Source of the DNA: Rhizobium chutanense
Lineage (GTDB): Bacteria > Pseudomonadota > Alphaproteobacteria > Rhizobiales > Rhizobiaceae
Direction of reading: 5' to 3'
DNA: 64,000 nt
Assembly: GCF_002531935.1 (NCBI RefSeq)
Contig: NZ_NWSV01000003.1
Location: forward strand, 372,001 to 436,000
Shown here: positions 43,206 to 53,061 of the stretch, piece by piece
Layout: the number at the start of each line of letters is the position of its first letter
Numbering within the stretch: the first letter of the stretch is position 1
Program-made: the position numbers and the translations under genes
Notes under the pieces: generated by a model
Databases searched by the model: none
Told to the model about the DNA's origin: nothing
Seen by the model: only the letters and a program-made list of their open reading frames with translations

Positions 43206-45314
43206 TTGTCCGTTTTCAAGAGCCTGCCGACACCGCCCGCCGCACCGAAAAAGCCCGTCTCCGATACGCGCCACGGCATTACCCGCACGGACGATTATGC
43301 CTGGCTGCGCGCCGACAACTGGCAGGCGATGTTCAAGGATCCGTCGATCCTCGATCCCCAGATCCGCCAACATCTCGAAGCTGAGAACGCCTATATGAAC
43401 GCGGCGATGGAGGACACCAAGCCGCTGCAGAAGGCGCTGTTTTCCGAAATGCGCGGCCGCATCAAGGAAGATGACAGCTCGGTGCCGATGAAGGACGGCG
43501 CCTATGCCTACGGCACTTTCTATGTCACCGGCGGCGAACAGCCGCGTTATTTCCGCATTCCCCGTGACGGCGACGTTGCCAACGAGACGATCCGCACGGT
43601 GCTGCTCGACGGGGACAAAGAAGCCGCCGGCAAAGCCTATTTCCGCCTCGCCGGCCTCGACCATACGAGCGACCATAGCCGCGGCATCTGGGGCTATGAC
43701 GACAGGGGCTCGGAATTCTTCACCCTGAAAGTGCGCGACCTCGCGACCGGGCAAGATCTTGCCGACCGGATCGAGAATACCGGCGGCGGCGGCGTCTGGG
43801 CGCCCGACGGCAAGAGCTTCTTCTATTCGGCGCTCGACGAGAACCACCGGCCGTCGAAGGTCTTCCACCATATTGTCGGCCGGCCACAATCGGAAGACCG
43901 GCTGGTCTATGAGGAGGCCGATGCCGGCTTCTTCATGGGCGTCGGCGGCTCGCTGCTCGACGATGTCATCTATATCGACATTCACGACCACGAGACCAGC
44001 GAATACCGGCTGCTGTCGACCAAGGACCTGACGGCGGAACCGAAGCTGGTGGCAGCGCGCGAGGAGGGCATCGAATATTCGCTGACCGAGGGCGGCGACG
44101 TCTTCTACATCCTCACCAATGACGGCGGCGCCAAGGATTTCAAGATCATGGAAGCGCCGGTCGACAATCCGGTCAAGGAAAACTGGCGCGAAGTGGTCGC
44201 CCACAAGCCCGGCACGCTCATCATCAGCCACATGGCCTATGCCCGCCATCTCCTGTGGCTGGAACGCAAGGACGGCCTGCCGCAGATCATGATCCGCGAC
44301 CGGGCGACCGGCGAGGAACATGCGATCGCCTTTGCCGAGGAGGCCTATTCGCTGGGGCTCTCCGGTGCTGCGGAATACGACACGGATGTCATCCGCTTCT
44401 CCTATTCCTCGATGACGACGCCGTCGCAGCTCTACGATTACAATATGGTGACGCGCGAGCGCACGCTGTTGAAGACGCAGGAAGTGCCGTCCGGCCACAA
44501 TCCCGACGACTACGTCACCCGCCGCGTCTTTGCGCCCGCCTGGGACGGCGAGACGGTGCCGGTCACCCTGCTCTATCGCAAGGATACGCCGCTTGACGGC
44601 AGCGCCCCCTGCCTGCTCTACGGCTACGGCGCCTACGGCATCACCATTCCGGCCGGCTTCAACACCAACTGCCTGTCGCTGGCCGACCGCGGCTTCGTCT
44701 ATGCCATCGCCCATATCCGCGGCGGCAAGGACAAGGGATTTGCCTGGTACGAAGACGGCAAGATGGAAAAGAAGACGAATACCTTCAAGGACTTCGTCGC
44801 CGCTGCCGACTATCTGAATCAACAGAAGTTCACCTCCTACGCAAAGATCATCGCCGAAGGCGGCTCGGCCGGCGGCATGCTGATGGGCGCAGTAGCCAAC
44901 ATGGCGCCGGAAAAATTCGCCGGTCTCATCGCCGCCGTTCCCTTCGTCGATGTGCTCAACACCATGCTCGACGACACTTTGCCGCTGACGCCGCCGGAAT
45001 GGCCGGAATGGGGCAACCCGATCGACAGCCGGGAAGAATACGAGCAGATCGCAGCCTACTCGCCCTATGACAATGTCGGCGCCAAAGCCTATCCGCCGAT
45101 CCTGGCGCTCGGCGGCCTGACGGATCCCCGCGTCACCTATTGGGAGCCGGCCAAATGGGTGGCGAAGCTGCGCGACAAGACGACGGGCGCAGCGCCGATC
45201 CTGCTGAAGACGAATATGGACGCCGGCCATGGCGGCGCGTCCGGCCGGTTCCAGCGGTTGGAAGAGATTGCGTTCGAATATGCGTTTGCGATCAAGGTGG
45301 CGGGGAAAATGTAA
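43206..45314 (+). CDS. ptrB: Oligopeptidase B (S9 family)
   Basis: 702 residues from TTG 43206; GGAG stands 8 bases before it and the family N-terminus (SLPTPPAAPKKPVSDTRHGITRTDDYAWLR) follows. The propeller domain covers about 75-420. Catalytic residues: Ser554 in EGGSAGGML, Asp640 in GGLTDPRV and His675 in DAGHGG; the spacings 86 and 35 match trypanosomal oligopeptidase B. It cleaves short peptides after basic residues in the cytoplasm. The long antisense frame is an artefact. Confidence 0.94.
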   Translation: MSVFKSLPTPPAAPKKPVSDTRHGITRTDDYAWLRADNWQAMFKDPSILDPQIRQHLEAENAYMNAAMEDTKPLQKALFSEMRGRIKEDDSSVPMKDGAYAYGTFYVTGGEQPRYFRIPRDGDVANETIRTVLLDGDKEAAGKAYFRLAGLDHTSDHSRGIWGYDDRGSEFFTLKVRDLATGQDLADRIENTGGGGVWAPDGKSFFYSALDENHRPSKVFHHIVGRPQSEDRLVYEEADAGFFMGVGGSLLDDVIYIDIHDHETSEYRLLSTKDLTAEPKLVAAREEGIEYSLTEGGDVFYILTNDGGAKDFKIMEAPVDNPVKENWREVVAHKPGTLIISHMAYARHLLWLERKDGLPQIMIRDRATGEEHAIAFAEEAYSLGLSGAAEYDTDVIRFSYSSMTTPSQLYDYNMVTRERTLLKTQEVPSGHNPDDYVTRRVFAPAWDGETVPVTLLYRKDTPLDGSAPCLLYGYGAYGITIPAGFNTNCLSLADRGFVYAIAHIRGGKDKGFAWYEDGKMEKKTNTFKDFVAAADYLNQQKFTSYAKIIAEGGSAGGMLMGAVANMAPEKFAGLIAAVPFVDVLNTMLDDTLPLTPPEWPEWGNPIDSREEYEQIAAYSPYDNVGAKAYPPILALGGLTDPRVTYWEPAKWVAKLRDKTTGAAPILLKTNMDAGHGGASGRFQRLEEIAFEYAFAIKVAGKM

Positions 45315-45408
45315 AGGGTTGGGGTGTGCCGTGTGGCACCCCCCTCTGCTTTGCCAGGCCTGGCAGGGCAGAGGGGCGGCCACGGCACAAGGGTCAAGGG
45401 AGAGAGAA

Positions 45409-46020
45409 ATGCCCGTCTACATCGCCCTCCTCCGCGCCATCAATGTCGGCGGCACTGGCTCTTTGCCGATGACCGAACTCAAGGCGATTTGCGAAGACCT
45501 CGGCTTTACCGACGTGAAAACCTACATCCAGAGCGGCAACGTGGTTTTCCGCTCGGATGAGGCGGAAAAGACGGTCGAGAAAAAACTCGATGAAGCGCTC
45601 GGCCGCAAGATGGGCAAACATCCAGGCGTGATGGTGCGAACCCGTCAAGAGCTTGACGATATCGTCGCCAACGCCCCTTTCCCCGACGCCAAGCCGAACT
45701 TCCTGCTCGTCTACTTCCTGCCCGAAAAGGCATCCGCCGATGCGCTGGAGAAAATGGTGGCGCCGGATGGCGAGGAGGCGAAGCTCGCCGGCCGGGAGAT
45801 CTATGTGCATTATTCCAATGGGTCCGGCCGTTCGAAACTGAAGCTGCCGGCGCTGAAACCCGGCACCTCGCGCAATCTCAACACCGTGCGCAAACTTGCG
45901 GAAATGGCGGCTGACATGGAGGTGAGAACTGAGTGCGGCGCGCAGAATTCGATTCAAGCGACGCGTCTCAAGTCTTTGTTTTTCCATCAACCTTCGTCCG
46001 CCTGGCCTTGTAACCGCTGA
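45409..46020 (+). CDS. DUF1697 family protein
   Basis: 203 residues. VYIALLRAINVGGTGSLPMTELKAICEDLGFTDVKTYIQSGNVVFRS is the DUF1697 signature, and KPGTSRNLNTVRKLAEMA the usual end at about residue 180. A further stretch of about 25 residues (MEVRTECGAQNSIQATRLKS) runs 53 bp into the opposite MFS gene and has no family match, which suggests loss of the original stop. Function unknown. ATG 45409 follows AGAGAG-type sequence. Confidence 0.85.
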   Translation: MPVYIALLRAINVGGTGSLPMTELKAICEDLGFTDVKTYIQSGNVVFRSDEAEKTVEKKLDEALGRKMGKHPGVMVRTRQELDDIVANAPFPDAKPNFLLVYFLPEKASADALEKMVAPDGEEAKLAGREIYVHYSNGSGRSKLKLPALKPGTSRNLNTVRKLAEMAADMEVRTECGAQNSIQATRLKSLFFHQPSSAWPCNR

Positions 46021-47425
46021 TCTCCTCGCCTGATGTCGGCGAGAAACGCAGGTTCCAGACCGTGGCAGTGATCGAGATGAGAGTGACGACGATGAAGGCG
46101 GTGGAGAAATCGGCGAGCGACGGCGTCTCGACATTGTTGAAGGCCATCGAGCCGTGCAGCGCCAGGGCCCCGATGCAGATGCCGAGCGACAGCATGAGCT
46201 GCTGAAAGGTCGTGTAGAAACTCGTCGCCGAGCTCATCCGCTCCTTGTCGATCTCGTCATAGGCAATGGTGTTATAGGCCGTGAACTGGAACGACAGGAA
46301 GAAGGCGCTGAGCACCAGCACGATGAAGATCAGCGGCATCGGCCAGTCCGGCCGGAAAGCGGCGCAGAGGCCGTAGCCGACCGTGCCGAGGATGCCGTTG
46401 AGGACGAGGCTGCGGCGGAAACCGAGCCGGCTGAAGACGAACTTCGCCATCGGCTTCATGGCGAGAGCGCCGAGTGCGGTGGCGATGACGATCTGGCCGG
46501 CCGCGGCGGCGGACAGGCCGAAACCGATCTGGAAGAGCAGCGGCAGCAGGAAGGGCTGCGCCCCTTGGGTGATGCGGGTCAGCGAACCGGCGATGACGGA
46601 TGTGCCGAAGCTCGGCACCTTCATCAGCGAAAAATCCATGATCGGCGACGGATGCCTGCGGGCATGCCTGAGATAGCCGATGCCGAAGATGAGGCCGATT
46701 GATATCAGGAAGATCGAGAAGGCGCCCTCGCCTTCATGGCTCGACATTTCGAAGCCGAAGAGCAGCGAGCCGAGCGAGATGCCGGAGAGCACGAAGCCGA
46801 TCGTATCGAAGGGTCCGCTCGCCTTGCCCTTCACCTCATCGATATAGATCGAGACGAAGATCATGCCGATGATGCCGACCGGCACGTTGATGTAGAAGAT
46901 CCAGCGCCAGTCGAGATAGGTGACGAAGAAGCCGCCGAGCGGCGGGCCGACGATCGGGCCGATCAGCGCCGGCACCAGCAGCCAGGACATGGCACTGACC
47001 ATATCCTTGCGGGCGACGCTGCGCATCAGCACCAGGCGCCCGACCGGCATCATCATCGCGCCGCCCATGCCCTGCAAGAGCCGCGCTAGCACCAGGAAGG
47101 ACAAAGTCGGCGCCAGCGCACAGAGGATGGAGCCGGCGACGAAGACGGCGATTGCCGCGCGGAAGACGGTGCGGGAGCCGAAACTGTCGGCCATCCGGCC
47201 GCTCGCCGGAATGAAGATCGCCAGGCTGAGGAGATAGGAGGTCAGCGCGATCGACATGGCCGGCGCGCTGACGGCGAAATCGCGCGCCATGGTCGGCAGC
47301 GCGGTCGCCAGCACGGTCGCGTCGATATTTTCCATCAGCATCGCGCTCGCGACAATCATCGCGATCACCCGGAAATTGGGCGCGGCGCGCCGAACCATCG
47401 GCGCCTGGTAGATCTGATCCGACAT
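45968..47425 (-). CDS. DHA2-type MFS multidrug exporter (EmrB/QacA-like)
   Basis: 485 residues with about 14 helices. MLMENIDATVLATALPTMARDF is motif D1-like, LARLLQGMGGAMMMPVGRLVLMRSV the next, and VPALIGPIVGPPLGGFFVTYLDWRWIFYINVPVGIIGMIFV the conserved motif C of drug/proton antiporters. Exports hydrophobic compounds or acids. No HlyD-type partner is next to it. It overlaps the DUF1697 gene at the 3' end by 53 bp and diverges from SelO across 256 bp. Confidence 0.9.
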   Translation of the reverse strand: MSDQIYQAPMVRRAAPNFRVIAMIVASAMLMENIDATVLATALPTMARDFAVSAPAMSIALTSYLLSLAIFIPASGRMADSFGSRTVFRAAIAVFVAGSILCALAPTLSFLVLARLLQGMGGAMMMPVGRLVLMRSVARKDMVSAMSWLLVPALIGPIVGPPLGGFFVTYLDWRWIFYINVPVGIIGMIFVSIYIDEVKGKASGPFDTIGFVLSGISLGSLLFGFEMSSHEGEGAFSIFLISIGLIFGIGYLRHARRHPSPIMDFSLMKVPSFGTSVIAGSLTRITQGAQPFLLPLLFQIGFGLSAAAAGQIVIATALGALAMKPMAKFVFSRLGFRRSLVLNGILGTVGYGLCAAFRPDWPMPLIFIVLVLSAFFLSFQFTAYNTIAYDEIDKERMSSATSFYTTFQQLMLSLGICIGALALHGSMAFNNVETPSLADFSTAFIVVTLISITATVWNLRFSPTSGEEISGYKARRTKVDGKTKT

Positions 47426-47681
47426 CGTCCGGAATCACTCGCGGTGGCGCGGCGGAGCACACAAGGCAGCAAGGCCGCGGAGATGACATGGCACAAGGCC
47501 AAAGGGGAGACGATCTGCTATACGCTTGAGATCATGGCGGCGCTATGTCCTTTATGGCAAAGCTGCTTTGACGAGAGGGAAAGGCGGATCACGATTCCTT
47601 GCATCGCCCTAATGTTCGTGAAGGTCGTTCAGCCGGCATGAGCGGCTTGCGCCGCAGACACCCCGGCCCTACCTATGAAGC

Positions 47682-49184
47682 ATGACCTCCGCCCTTGAGA
47701 CAAATCGGCCCGGTGCGGCCTTTCCGTTCGACAACAGCTATGTCGGCTTGCCCCCGCGCTTCTTTGCGGCCCAAGCGCCGACGCCGGTGGCCGAGCCCTG
47801 GCTGATCAAGCTGAACGAGCCGCTGGCCGCCGAGCTCGGGCTCGACGTCGAGACGCTGCGGCGCGACGGCGCTGCGATCTTCTCCGGCAATCTCGTCCCC
47901 GAAGGGGCCGAACCGCTGGCGATGGCCTATGCCGGCCATCAGTTCGGCGGCTTCTCGCCGCAGCTCGGCGACGGGCGCGCCATCCTGCTCGGCGAGGTGG
48001 TCGACCGCAGCGGCCGGCGCTTCGATATCCAGTTGAAGGGTGCCGGGCCGACGCCTTTCTCGCGCCGCGGCGACGGGCGGGCGGCCATCGGGCCGGTGCT
48101 CAGGGAATATATCATCAGCGAGGCGATGTTTGCGCTCGGCATTCCCGCCACGCGGGCACTGGCGGCGGTGACGACGGGCGAGCCGGTCTATCGCGAAGAG
48201 GTGCTGCCGGGCGCGGTCTTCACCCGCGTCGCGGCCAGCCATATCCGGGTCGGCACCTTTCAGTATTTCGCCGCGAGAGGCGACACCGACGGCGTGCGGG
48301 CGCTGGCCGACTATGTCATCGACCGGCATTATCCGGCGCTGAAAGCGGCCGAAAATCCCTATCTCGCGCTGTTCGAGGCAGTCTCGGAGCGCCAGGCGGC
48401 ATTGATCGCCCGCTGGCTGCATGTCGGCTTCATCCACGGCGTGATGAACACCGACAATATGACCGTCTCCGGCGAGACCATCGATTTCGGCCCCTGCGCC
48501 TTCATGGATGCCTACGACCCGGCGACCGTCTTCTCGTCGATCGACCAGCACGGCCGTTATGCCTATGCCAACCAGCCGGGCATCGGCCAGTGGAACCTTG
48601 CAAGGCTCGGCGAAACACTGCTGCCGCTGATCGACGAAGAGCCGGACGGTGCCGTCGACAAGGCGAACGGGGTGATCCGCGCCTATGGCGAACGCTTCCA
48701 GGCGCATTGGCTGGCCGGCATGCGAGACAAAATCGGACTTGCCGGGCAAGAGGACGGCGATCTCGAACTGGTGCAGGCCTTGCTGTCGCTGATGCAGGCG
48801 CAGGGCGCCGATTTCACCCTGACCTTCCGGCGGTTGTCGGATCTTGCCGGCGATGAGGCCGCGGAGCCCGCCTTTGCGGCAAGTTTCCGCGAGGCGGAGA
48901 CCTGCGGCGCCTGGCTTGCCCAATGGCGCGAGAGGCTGTCACGCGATCGGCAAACCGGGGCCGAGCGCAGCATTGCCATGCGCGGCGTCAATCCGGCCTT
49001 CATTCCGCGCAATCACCGGGTCGAGCAGGCGATCGAGGCCGCGGTCGAGAACGGCGATTTCTCGCTGTTCGAGGCGCTGCTCACCGTGCTTTCGAAACCC
49101 TATGAGGACCAGCCGGGCTTTGCCGCCTATCTGGAACCGCCGAAGCCGAACGAACGGGTGCTTGCGACCTTCTGCGGGACGTGA
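47682..49184 (+). CDS. selO: SelO (YdiU) pseudokinase-fold AMPylator
   Basis: 500 residues. FDNSYVGLPPRFFAAQAPTPVAEPWLIKLNEPLAAELGLD opens the family, then YAGHQFGGFSPQLGDGRAILLGEV, QLKGAGPTPFSRRGDGRAAIGPVLREYIISEAM and the inverted-ATP residues VGFIHGVMNTDNMTVSGETIDFGPCAFMD. The bacterial family transfers AMP to protein Ser/Thr/Tyr under oxidative stress. The ending VLATFCGT has the near-terminal Cys. Monocistronic in appearance. Confidence 0.95.
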   Translation: MTSALETNRPGAAFPFDNSYVGLPPRFFAAQAPTPVAEPWLIKLNEPLAAELGLDVETLRRDGAAIFSGNLVPEGAEPLAMAYAGHQFGGFSPQLGDGRAILLGEVVDRSGRRFDIQLKGAGPTPFSRRGDGRAAIGPVLREYIISEAMFALGIPATRALAAVTTGEPVYREEVLPGAVFTRVAASHIRVGTFQYFAARGDTDGVRALADYVIDRHYPALKAAENPYLALFEAVSERQAALIARWLHVGFIHGVMNTDNMTVSGETIDFGPCAFMDAYDPATVFSSIDQHGRYAYANQPGIGQWNLARLGETLLPLIDEEPDGAVDKANGVIRAYGERFQAHWLAGMRDKIGLAGQEDGDLELVQALLSLMQAQGADFTLTFRRLSDLAGDEAAEPAFAASFREAETCGAWLAQWRERLSRDRQTGAERSIAMRGVNPAFIPRNHRVEQAIEAAVENGDFSLFEALLTVLSKPYEDQPGFAAYLEPPKPNERVLATFCGT

Positions 49185-49325
49185 GCAGCCCCAATACAAC
49201 CGTACCGTGACGACGGCCTGCGGCAATTGCGGCCGTTGAAAGGCATCTCCTTCGCGCTATCTGGCTGATCGGCGGGGCTTTTCCGCCGATCCCTCACCCG
49301 GCGAAATCAAGCGGGAGACAGCCTT

Positions 49326-51665
49326 ATGGCGATCGTCATCACCTCGATCTTCTTCATCATCATCGGGCTGGCGCTCGGCGGCGGCGGGCTGTGGCTCGTG
49401 ACACTCGGCGGCAGTGTCTTCTATCTGTTCGCCGGGCTTATGTTCCTGATCACCGCCGGGCTGCTTCTGATGCGCAAGGCGGTGGCGCTCTGGGTCTATG
49501 CGGTGCTCGTCGTCGCCGCACTCGCCTGGGCGGTCTGGGAGGTCGGCTTCGACTGGTGGCAGCTGGGACCGCGCGGCGGCATGATCATCCTGCTCGGGCT
49601 CTGGCTGCTGACGCCGTGGATCCGCCGGCCGCTCGGCCTGCGCAGCCCGACCGGCTTCACCTATGGCGCCAATCCCTGGCCGCTCACCGTGCCTGTCATC
49701 CTCGCCATCCTTGTCGCCGTCTATTCGATGACGAGGGACCCGCACGATCTCGCCGGCGAGCTGCCGGCCGACAAGGTCGCCGCCAACCCCGCCTTCGGCG
49801 GAAGCGTGCCGGATGGCGAATGGCACCAGTACGGCCGCACGCCTTTCGGCCAGCGTTATTCGCCGCTCGACCAGATCACCGCCCAGAACGTCTCGACGCT
49901 GAAGGAAGCGTGGCGATACCAGACCGGCGACGTCAAACGGCCGGAGGATATCAGCGAGACGACCTATCAGGTGACGCCGCTGAAGGTGAAGGACACGCTC
50001 TATCTCTGCACGCCGCACAACTGGGCGATCGCGCTCGACGCCAAGACCGGCAAGGAGAAATGGAAATACGACGCCAATTCCGGCATGAACCCCAACCGAC
50101 AGCACCAGACCTGCCGCGGCGTCACCTATTATGCCGATCCAACCGTCGCCGCCGGCCAGCCCTGCGCCGAACGTATCTATCTGCCGACATCGGACGCCCG
50201 GCTGATTGCGCTCGATGCGGCGGACGGAAAGGTTTGCACCAGTTTTGCCGACCAGGGCGTGCTGCATCTGGAAACCGGCATGCGCTACAATCCGGCCGGC
50301 TATTATTATTCCACCTCGCCGCCGGTGGCGGTGGCCGGCAAGATCATCGTCGGCGGAGCGGTGAACGACAATTATTCGACTGAGGAGCAATCCGGCGTCA
50401 TCCGCGCCTTCGACATCAATAGCGGCGCGCTGATCTGGAACTGGGATTCCGGCAATCCCGACGTGACGACGCCGATCGCCGACGGCCAGACCTACACGAC
50501 CAACTCGCCGAACAGCTGGTCGGTCTTCAGCGTCGACGAAGCGCTCGGGATGGTCTACATCCCGCTCGGCAACCAGGTGCCCGACCAGCTCGGCATCGGC
50601 CGCAGCGACAATGTCGAGAAATTCTCTTCCTCGATCGTCGCCCTCGACATCGCCACCGGCCAGCTGCGCTGGGTGCGCCAGACCGTGCATCACGATCTCT
50701 GGGACATGGACGTGCCGGCTCAGCCTGTGCTGATCGACCTGACGAAGCAGGACGGCACGGTGGTTCCCGCCCTTGTGGGCCCGACCAAGCAGGGCGATCT
50801 CTATGTGCTCGACCGGCGCAGCGGCGAGCCGATCATCCCGGTCAAGGAAATTCCCGCACCCGGCGGCGCGATCACCGGCGATCATACTTCTCCGACCCAG
50901 CCGATCTCCGATCTCACCTTCTCGCCCGAGCCTCTGCAGGAAAAAGACATGTGGGGCGTGTCGCTGTTCGACCAGCTCGCCTGCCGCATCGACTTCCATC
51001 GTTACTATTACGAGGGCCGTTATACGCCGCCTTCGCTCAAGGGGACGATCGTCTATCCCGGCAATTTCGGCACCTTCAACTGGGGTTCGGTGGCGGTCGA
51101 TCCGGAGCGGCAGATCATGTTCGGCATGCCGACCTATCTCGCCTTCACCTCACGCCTGGTGCCGGCCGCCGACATTCCGCCGAGAGGCCAGGACGAAAAG
51201 GGCAGCGAACAGGGGCTGAACCGCAATGACGGCGCACCCTACGGCGTCTTCATGGGCCCCTTCCTCGGGCTCTTAAAAATCCCCTGCCAGGCGCCGCCAT
51301 GGGGCTATGTCGCCGGCGTCGATCTGCGCACCGGCAAGATCGCCTATATGCACAAGAACGGCACCGTCCGCGACATGACGCCATTGCCGCTGCCCTTCAA
51401 GGTCGGCGTGCCCGGCATCGGCGGACCGATGCTGACCAAGGGCGGCGTCGCCTTCCTCGGCGCTGCGGTCGACAATTACCTGCGCGCCTATGACGTGATG
51501 AACGGGAAAGAACTCTGGCAGGCGCGGCTTCCGGCCGGCGGCCAGGCGACGCCGATGACCTATACGGCCGACGACAACAAACAATATGTCGTCATGGTCG
51601 CCGGCGGCCACGGCTCGGTCGGCACCACGCCTGGTGATTATGTGATTGCGTATACGTTGCCGTGA
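49326..51665 (+). CDS. gcd: Quinoprotein glucose dehydrogenase, membrane-bound
   Basis: 779 residues. Five helices at about 5-145 hold the ubiquinone site; the rest is an eight-bladed propeller binding PQQ and metal. GEWHQYGRTPFGQRYSPLDQITAQNVSTLKEAWRYQTGD starts the enzyme domain and HHDLWDMDVPAQPVL holds conserved active-site residues. Oxidises glucose to gluconolactone in the periplasm, feeding ubiquinone; it dissolves mineral phosphate by acid release. No pqq genes are in the window. GGGAGA precedes ATG 49326. Confidence 0.95.
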   Translation: MAIVITSIFFIIIGLALGGGGLWLVTLGGSVFYLFAGLMFLITAGLLLMRKAVALWVYAVLVVAALAWAVWEVGFDWWQLGPRGGMIILLGLWLLTPWIRRPLGLRSPTGFTYGANPWPLTVPVILAILVAVYSMTRDPHDLAGELPADKVAANPAFGGSVPDGEWHQYGRTPFGQRYSPLDQITAQNVSTLKEAWRYQTGDVKRPEDISETTYQVTPLKVKDTLYLCTPHNWAIALDAKTGKEKWKYDANSGMNPNRQHQTCRGVTYYADPTVAAGQPCAERIYLPTSDARLIALDAADGKVCTSFADQGVLHLETGMRYNPAGYYYSTSPPVAVAGKIIVGGAVNDNYSTEEQSGVIRAFDINSGALIWNWDSGNPDVTTPIADGQTYTTNSPNSWSVFSVDEALGMVYIPLGNQVPDQLGIGRSDNVEKFSSSIVALDIATGQLRWVRQTVHHDLWDMDVPAQPVLIDLTKQDGTVVPALVGPTKQGDLYVLDRRSGEPIIPVKEIPAPGGAITGDHTSPTQPISDLTFSPEPLQEKDMWGVSLFDQLACRIDFHRYYYEGRYTPPSLKGTIVYPGNFGTFNWGSVAVDPERQIMFGMPTYLAFTSRLVPAADIPPRGQDEKGSEQGLNRNDGAPYGVFMGPFLGLLKIPCQAPPWGYVAGVDLRTGKIAYMHKNGTVRDMTPLPLPFKVGVPGIGGPMLTKGGVAFLGAAVDNYLRAYDVMNGKELWQARLPAGGQATPMTYTADDNKQYVVMVAGGHGSVGTTPGDYVIAYTLP

Positions 51666-51887
51666 TGGGAAGGCTGCGCCTTGAACCACATTGAACCTGC
51701 AAGTGGAAAAACGACATCACCGGGGCGCTGACGATCTGGACATATGATTGGGTGTAGCCTGGTCAGAGCCGCCGGCGAGTTTCCGGCACTGCGCTCCTAA
51801 GTCGATCGTGCCTGCGCGCGTCCGGCTTTCAAAAGAGCCTATGACGGCCGGATGGCGCATTTCGCGGCGGGGGATCGATAAAAGGAA

Positions 51888-52028
51888 GACCCCTCCCCAA
51901 CCCCTCCCCACAAGGGGGCGGGGCTTAACCTGCCGCACCGGTTTTCCCTATCTGCGACGTTTCGAGTGGAACGAGGCGGACGCTCCGGGTTAGCCCCTCC
52001 CCCTTGTGGGGAGGGGTTGGGGAGGGGT
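51888..52028. repeat. GC-rich mosaic repeat element, copy C (inverted core)
   Basis: The same arms as copy A, and a core that matches the complement of A's core (CTGCGACGTTTCGAGTGGAA). It lies between convergent gcd and the beta-lactamase gene, 11 bp from the latter's stop codon. Confidence 0.85.
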
Positions 52029-52039
52029 TTTCTGGCGAT

Positions 52040-52969
52040 TCACACCATCTCGACGATCATCCGCCCAACCTCGGCAAAGATCGGGTTGAGATCCTTTACC
52101 GGCACGGTCGCCTCGGCGATGTAGACGGCGGCGGCGATCGGGCCGCGGTCGGGGGGCCAGATCACGGCGATATCGCCGAGGGAGCCGTTCGGACCGGTGC
52201 CGGTCTTGTCGCCGACCTTCCACTCCTGGGGCAAGCCGGCTCTCAGCCGCTCGCCGCCGGTGGTGCTTGCCACCAGCCAGGCGATCAGCCGGTCCGAGGA
52301 GGCCTCTGTCAGCACCGAGCCGAGGGTCAGGTTGCCGAGTGTATCGAGCATCGCATCCGGTGTCGTGGTGTCGCGCGGATCGTCCTTTTTGCCCTCGTTC
52401 AGCGTCGGTTCGGTGCGGTCGAGACGGGTCGTGCCGTCGCCGATCGAGCGCAGCCAGTCGGTCAGACCAGCCGGCCCGCCAAAGCTTTCCAGCAGCAGGT
52501 TGCCGGCGGTATTGTCGCTGACCGTCACCGCCGCTTCGCAGAGTTCGGCGATCGTCATGCCGTCGGCGCCGGCATGTTTTTCGCTGAGCGGCGAATAGTC
52601 GACGAGCTTGTCCCTGCCGTAGGTCACCCGCCGGTCGAGCTTCTCCTCGCCCTTGTCGACCCGGGCCAGCACAAAGCCCGCGGCCAGCGCCTTGAAGGTG
52701 CTGCACATCGGAAAGGCCTCGCTGCCGCGATAGCCGAAAGAGATGCTCGTCTGGGTATCGAGCACCGAGACGCCGAGGCGGCCGCCGGTGCGTTTTTCCA
52801 ACGCGGCAAGACGTCTCTCGACGTTATCGTCGCCCTCCCCGGTCTTTTCCTCGGCCCCCTGCTCGGCCCCCTCCTCGGCATTGGCGGGAAGCGCCGGCGC
52901 GGGCAGGCCCAGAGCAGGTAGGCAAAGCGCCGAGCCGAGCAGCAGGCGGCGGGTAAGGCTGAGATCCAT
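52040..52969 (-). CDS. Class A beta-lactamase
   Basis: 309 residues from ATG 52969, behind GGAGG. The leader has an Arg pair (LTRRLLLGSALCLP), so Tat export is possible. Residues 32-48 are an unusual acidic stretch (EEGAEQGAEEKTGEGDD). Catalytic motifs: S90-T-F-K93, S151-D-N, E187-P-T-L-N and K255-T-G. It hydrolyses beta-lactams in the periplasm. Chromosomal class A enzymes are common in Rhizobiales; no AmpR neighbour is present. Confidence 0.94.
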   Translation of the reverse strand: MDLSLTRRLLLGSALCLPALGLPAPALPANAEEGAEQGAEEKTGEGDDNVERRLAALEKRTGGRLGVSVLDTQTSISFGYRGSEAFPMCSTFKALAAGFVLARVDKGEEKLDRRVTYGRDKLVDYSPLSEKHAGADGMTIAELCEAAVTVSDNTAGNLLLESFGGPAGLTDWLRSIGDGTTRLDRTEPTLNEGKKDDPRDTTTPDAMLDTLGNLTLGSVLTEASSDRLIAWLVASTTGGERLRAGLPQEWKVGDKTGTGPNGSLGDIAVIWPPDRGPIAAAVYIAEATVPVKDLNPIFAEVGRMIVEMV

Positions 52970-53061
52970 GACATCCTCCGGTGAGTCGGAGAACAGAGCT
53001 AAGACGAGATTGCGGCGGCATCTCGTTCCCACGGCAACACTATTGCCGTCGCGCTGCCCGA

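Noticed and set aside
43113..45383. Antisense frame of 756 residues over ptrB
   Set aside because: It mirrors a gene with all oligopeptidase B residues; long antisense frames are common in GC-rich DNA. No ribosome site and low-complexity composition.
49257..50999. Antisense frame of 580 residues over gcd
   Set aside because: The plus strand encodes the whole quinoprotein; the mirror is rich in Arg, Gly and His without a fold signal.
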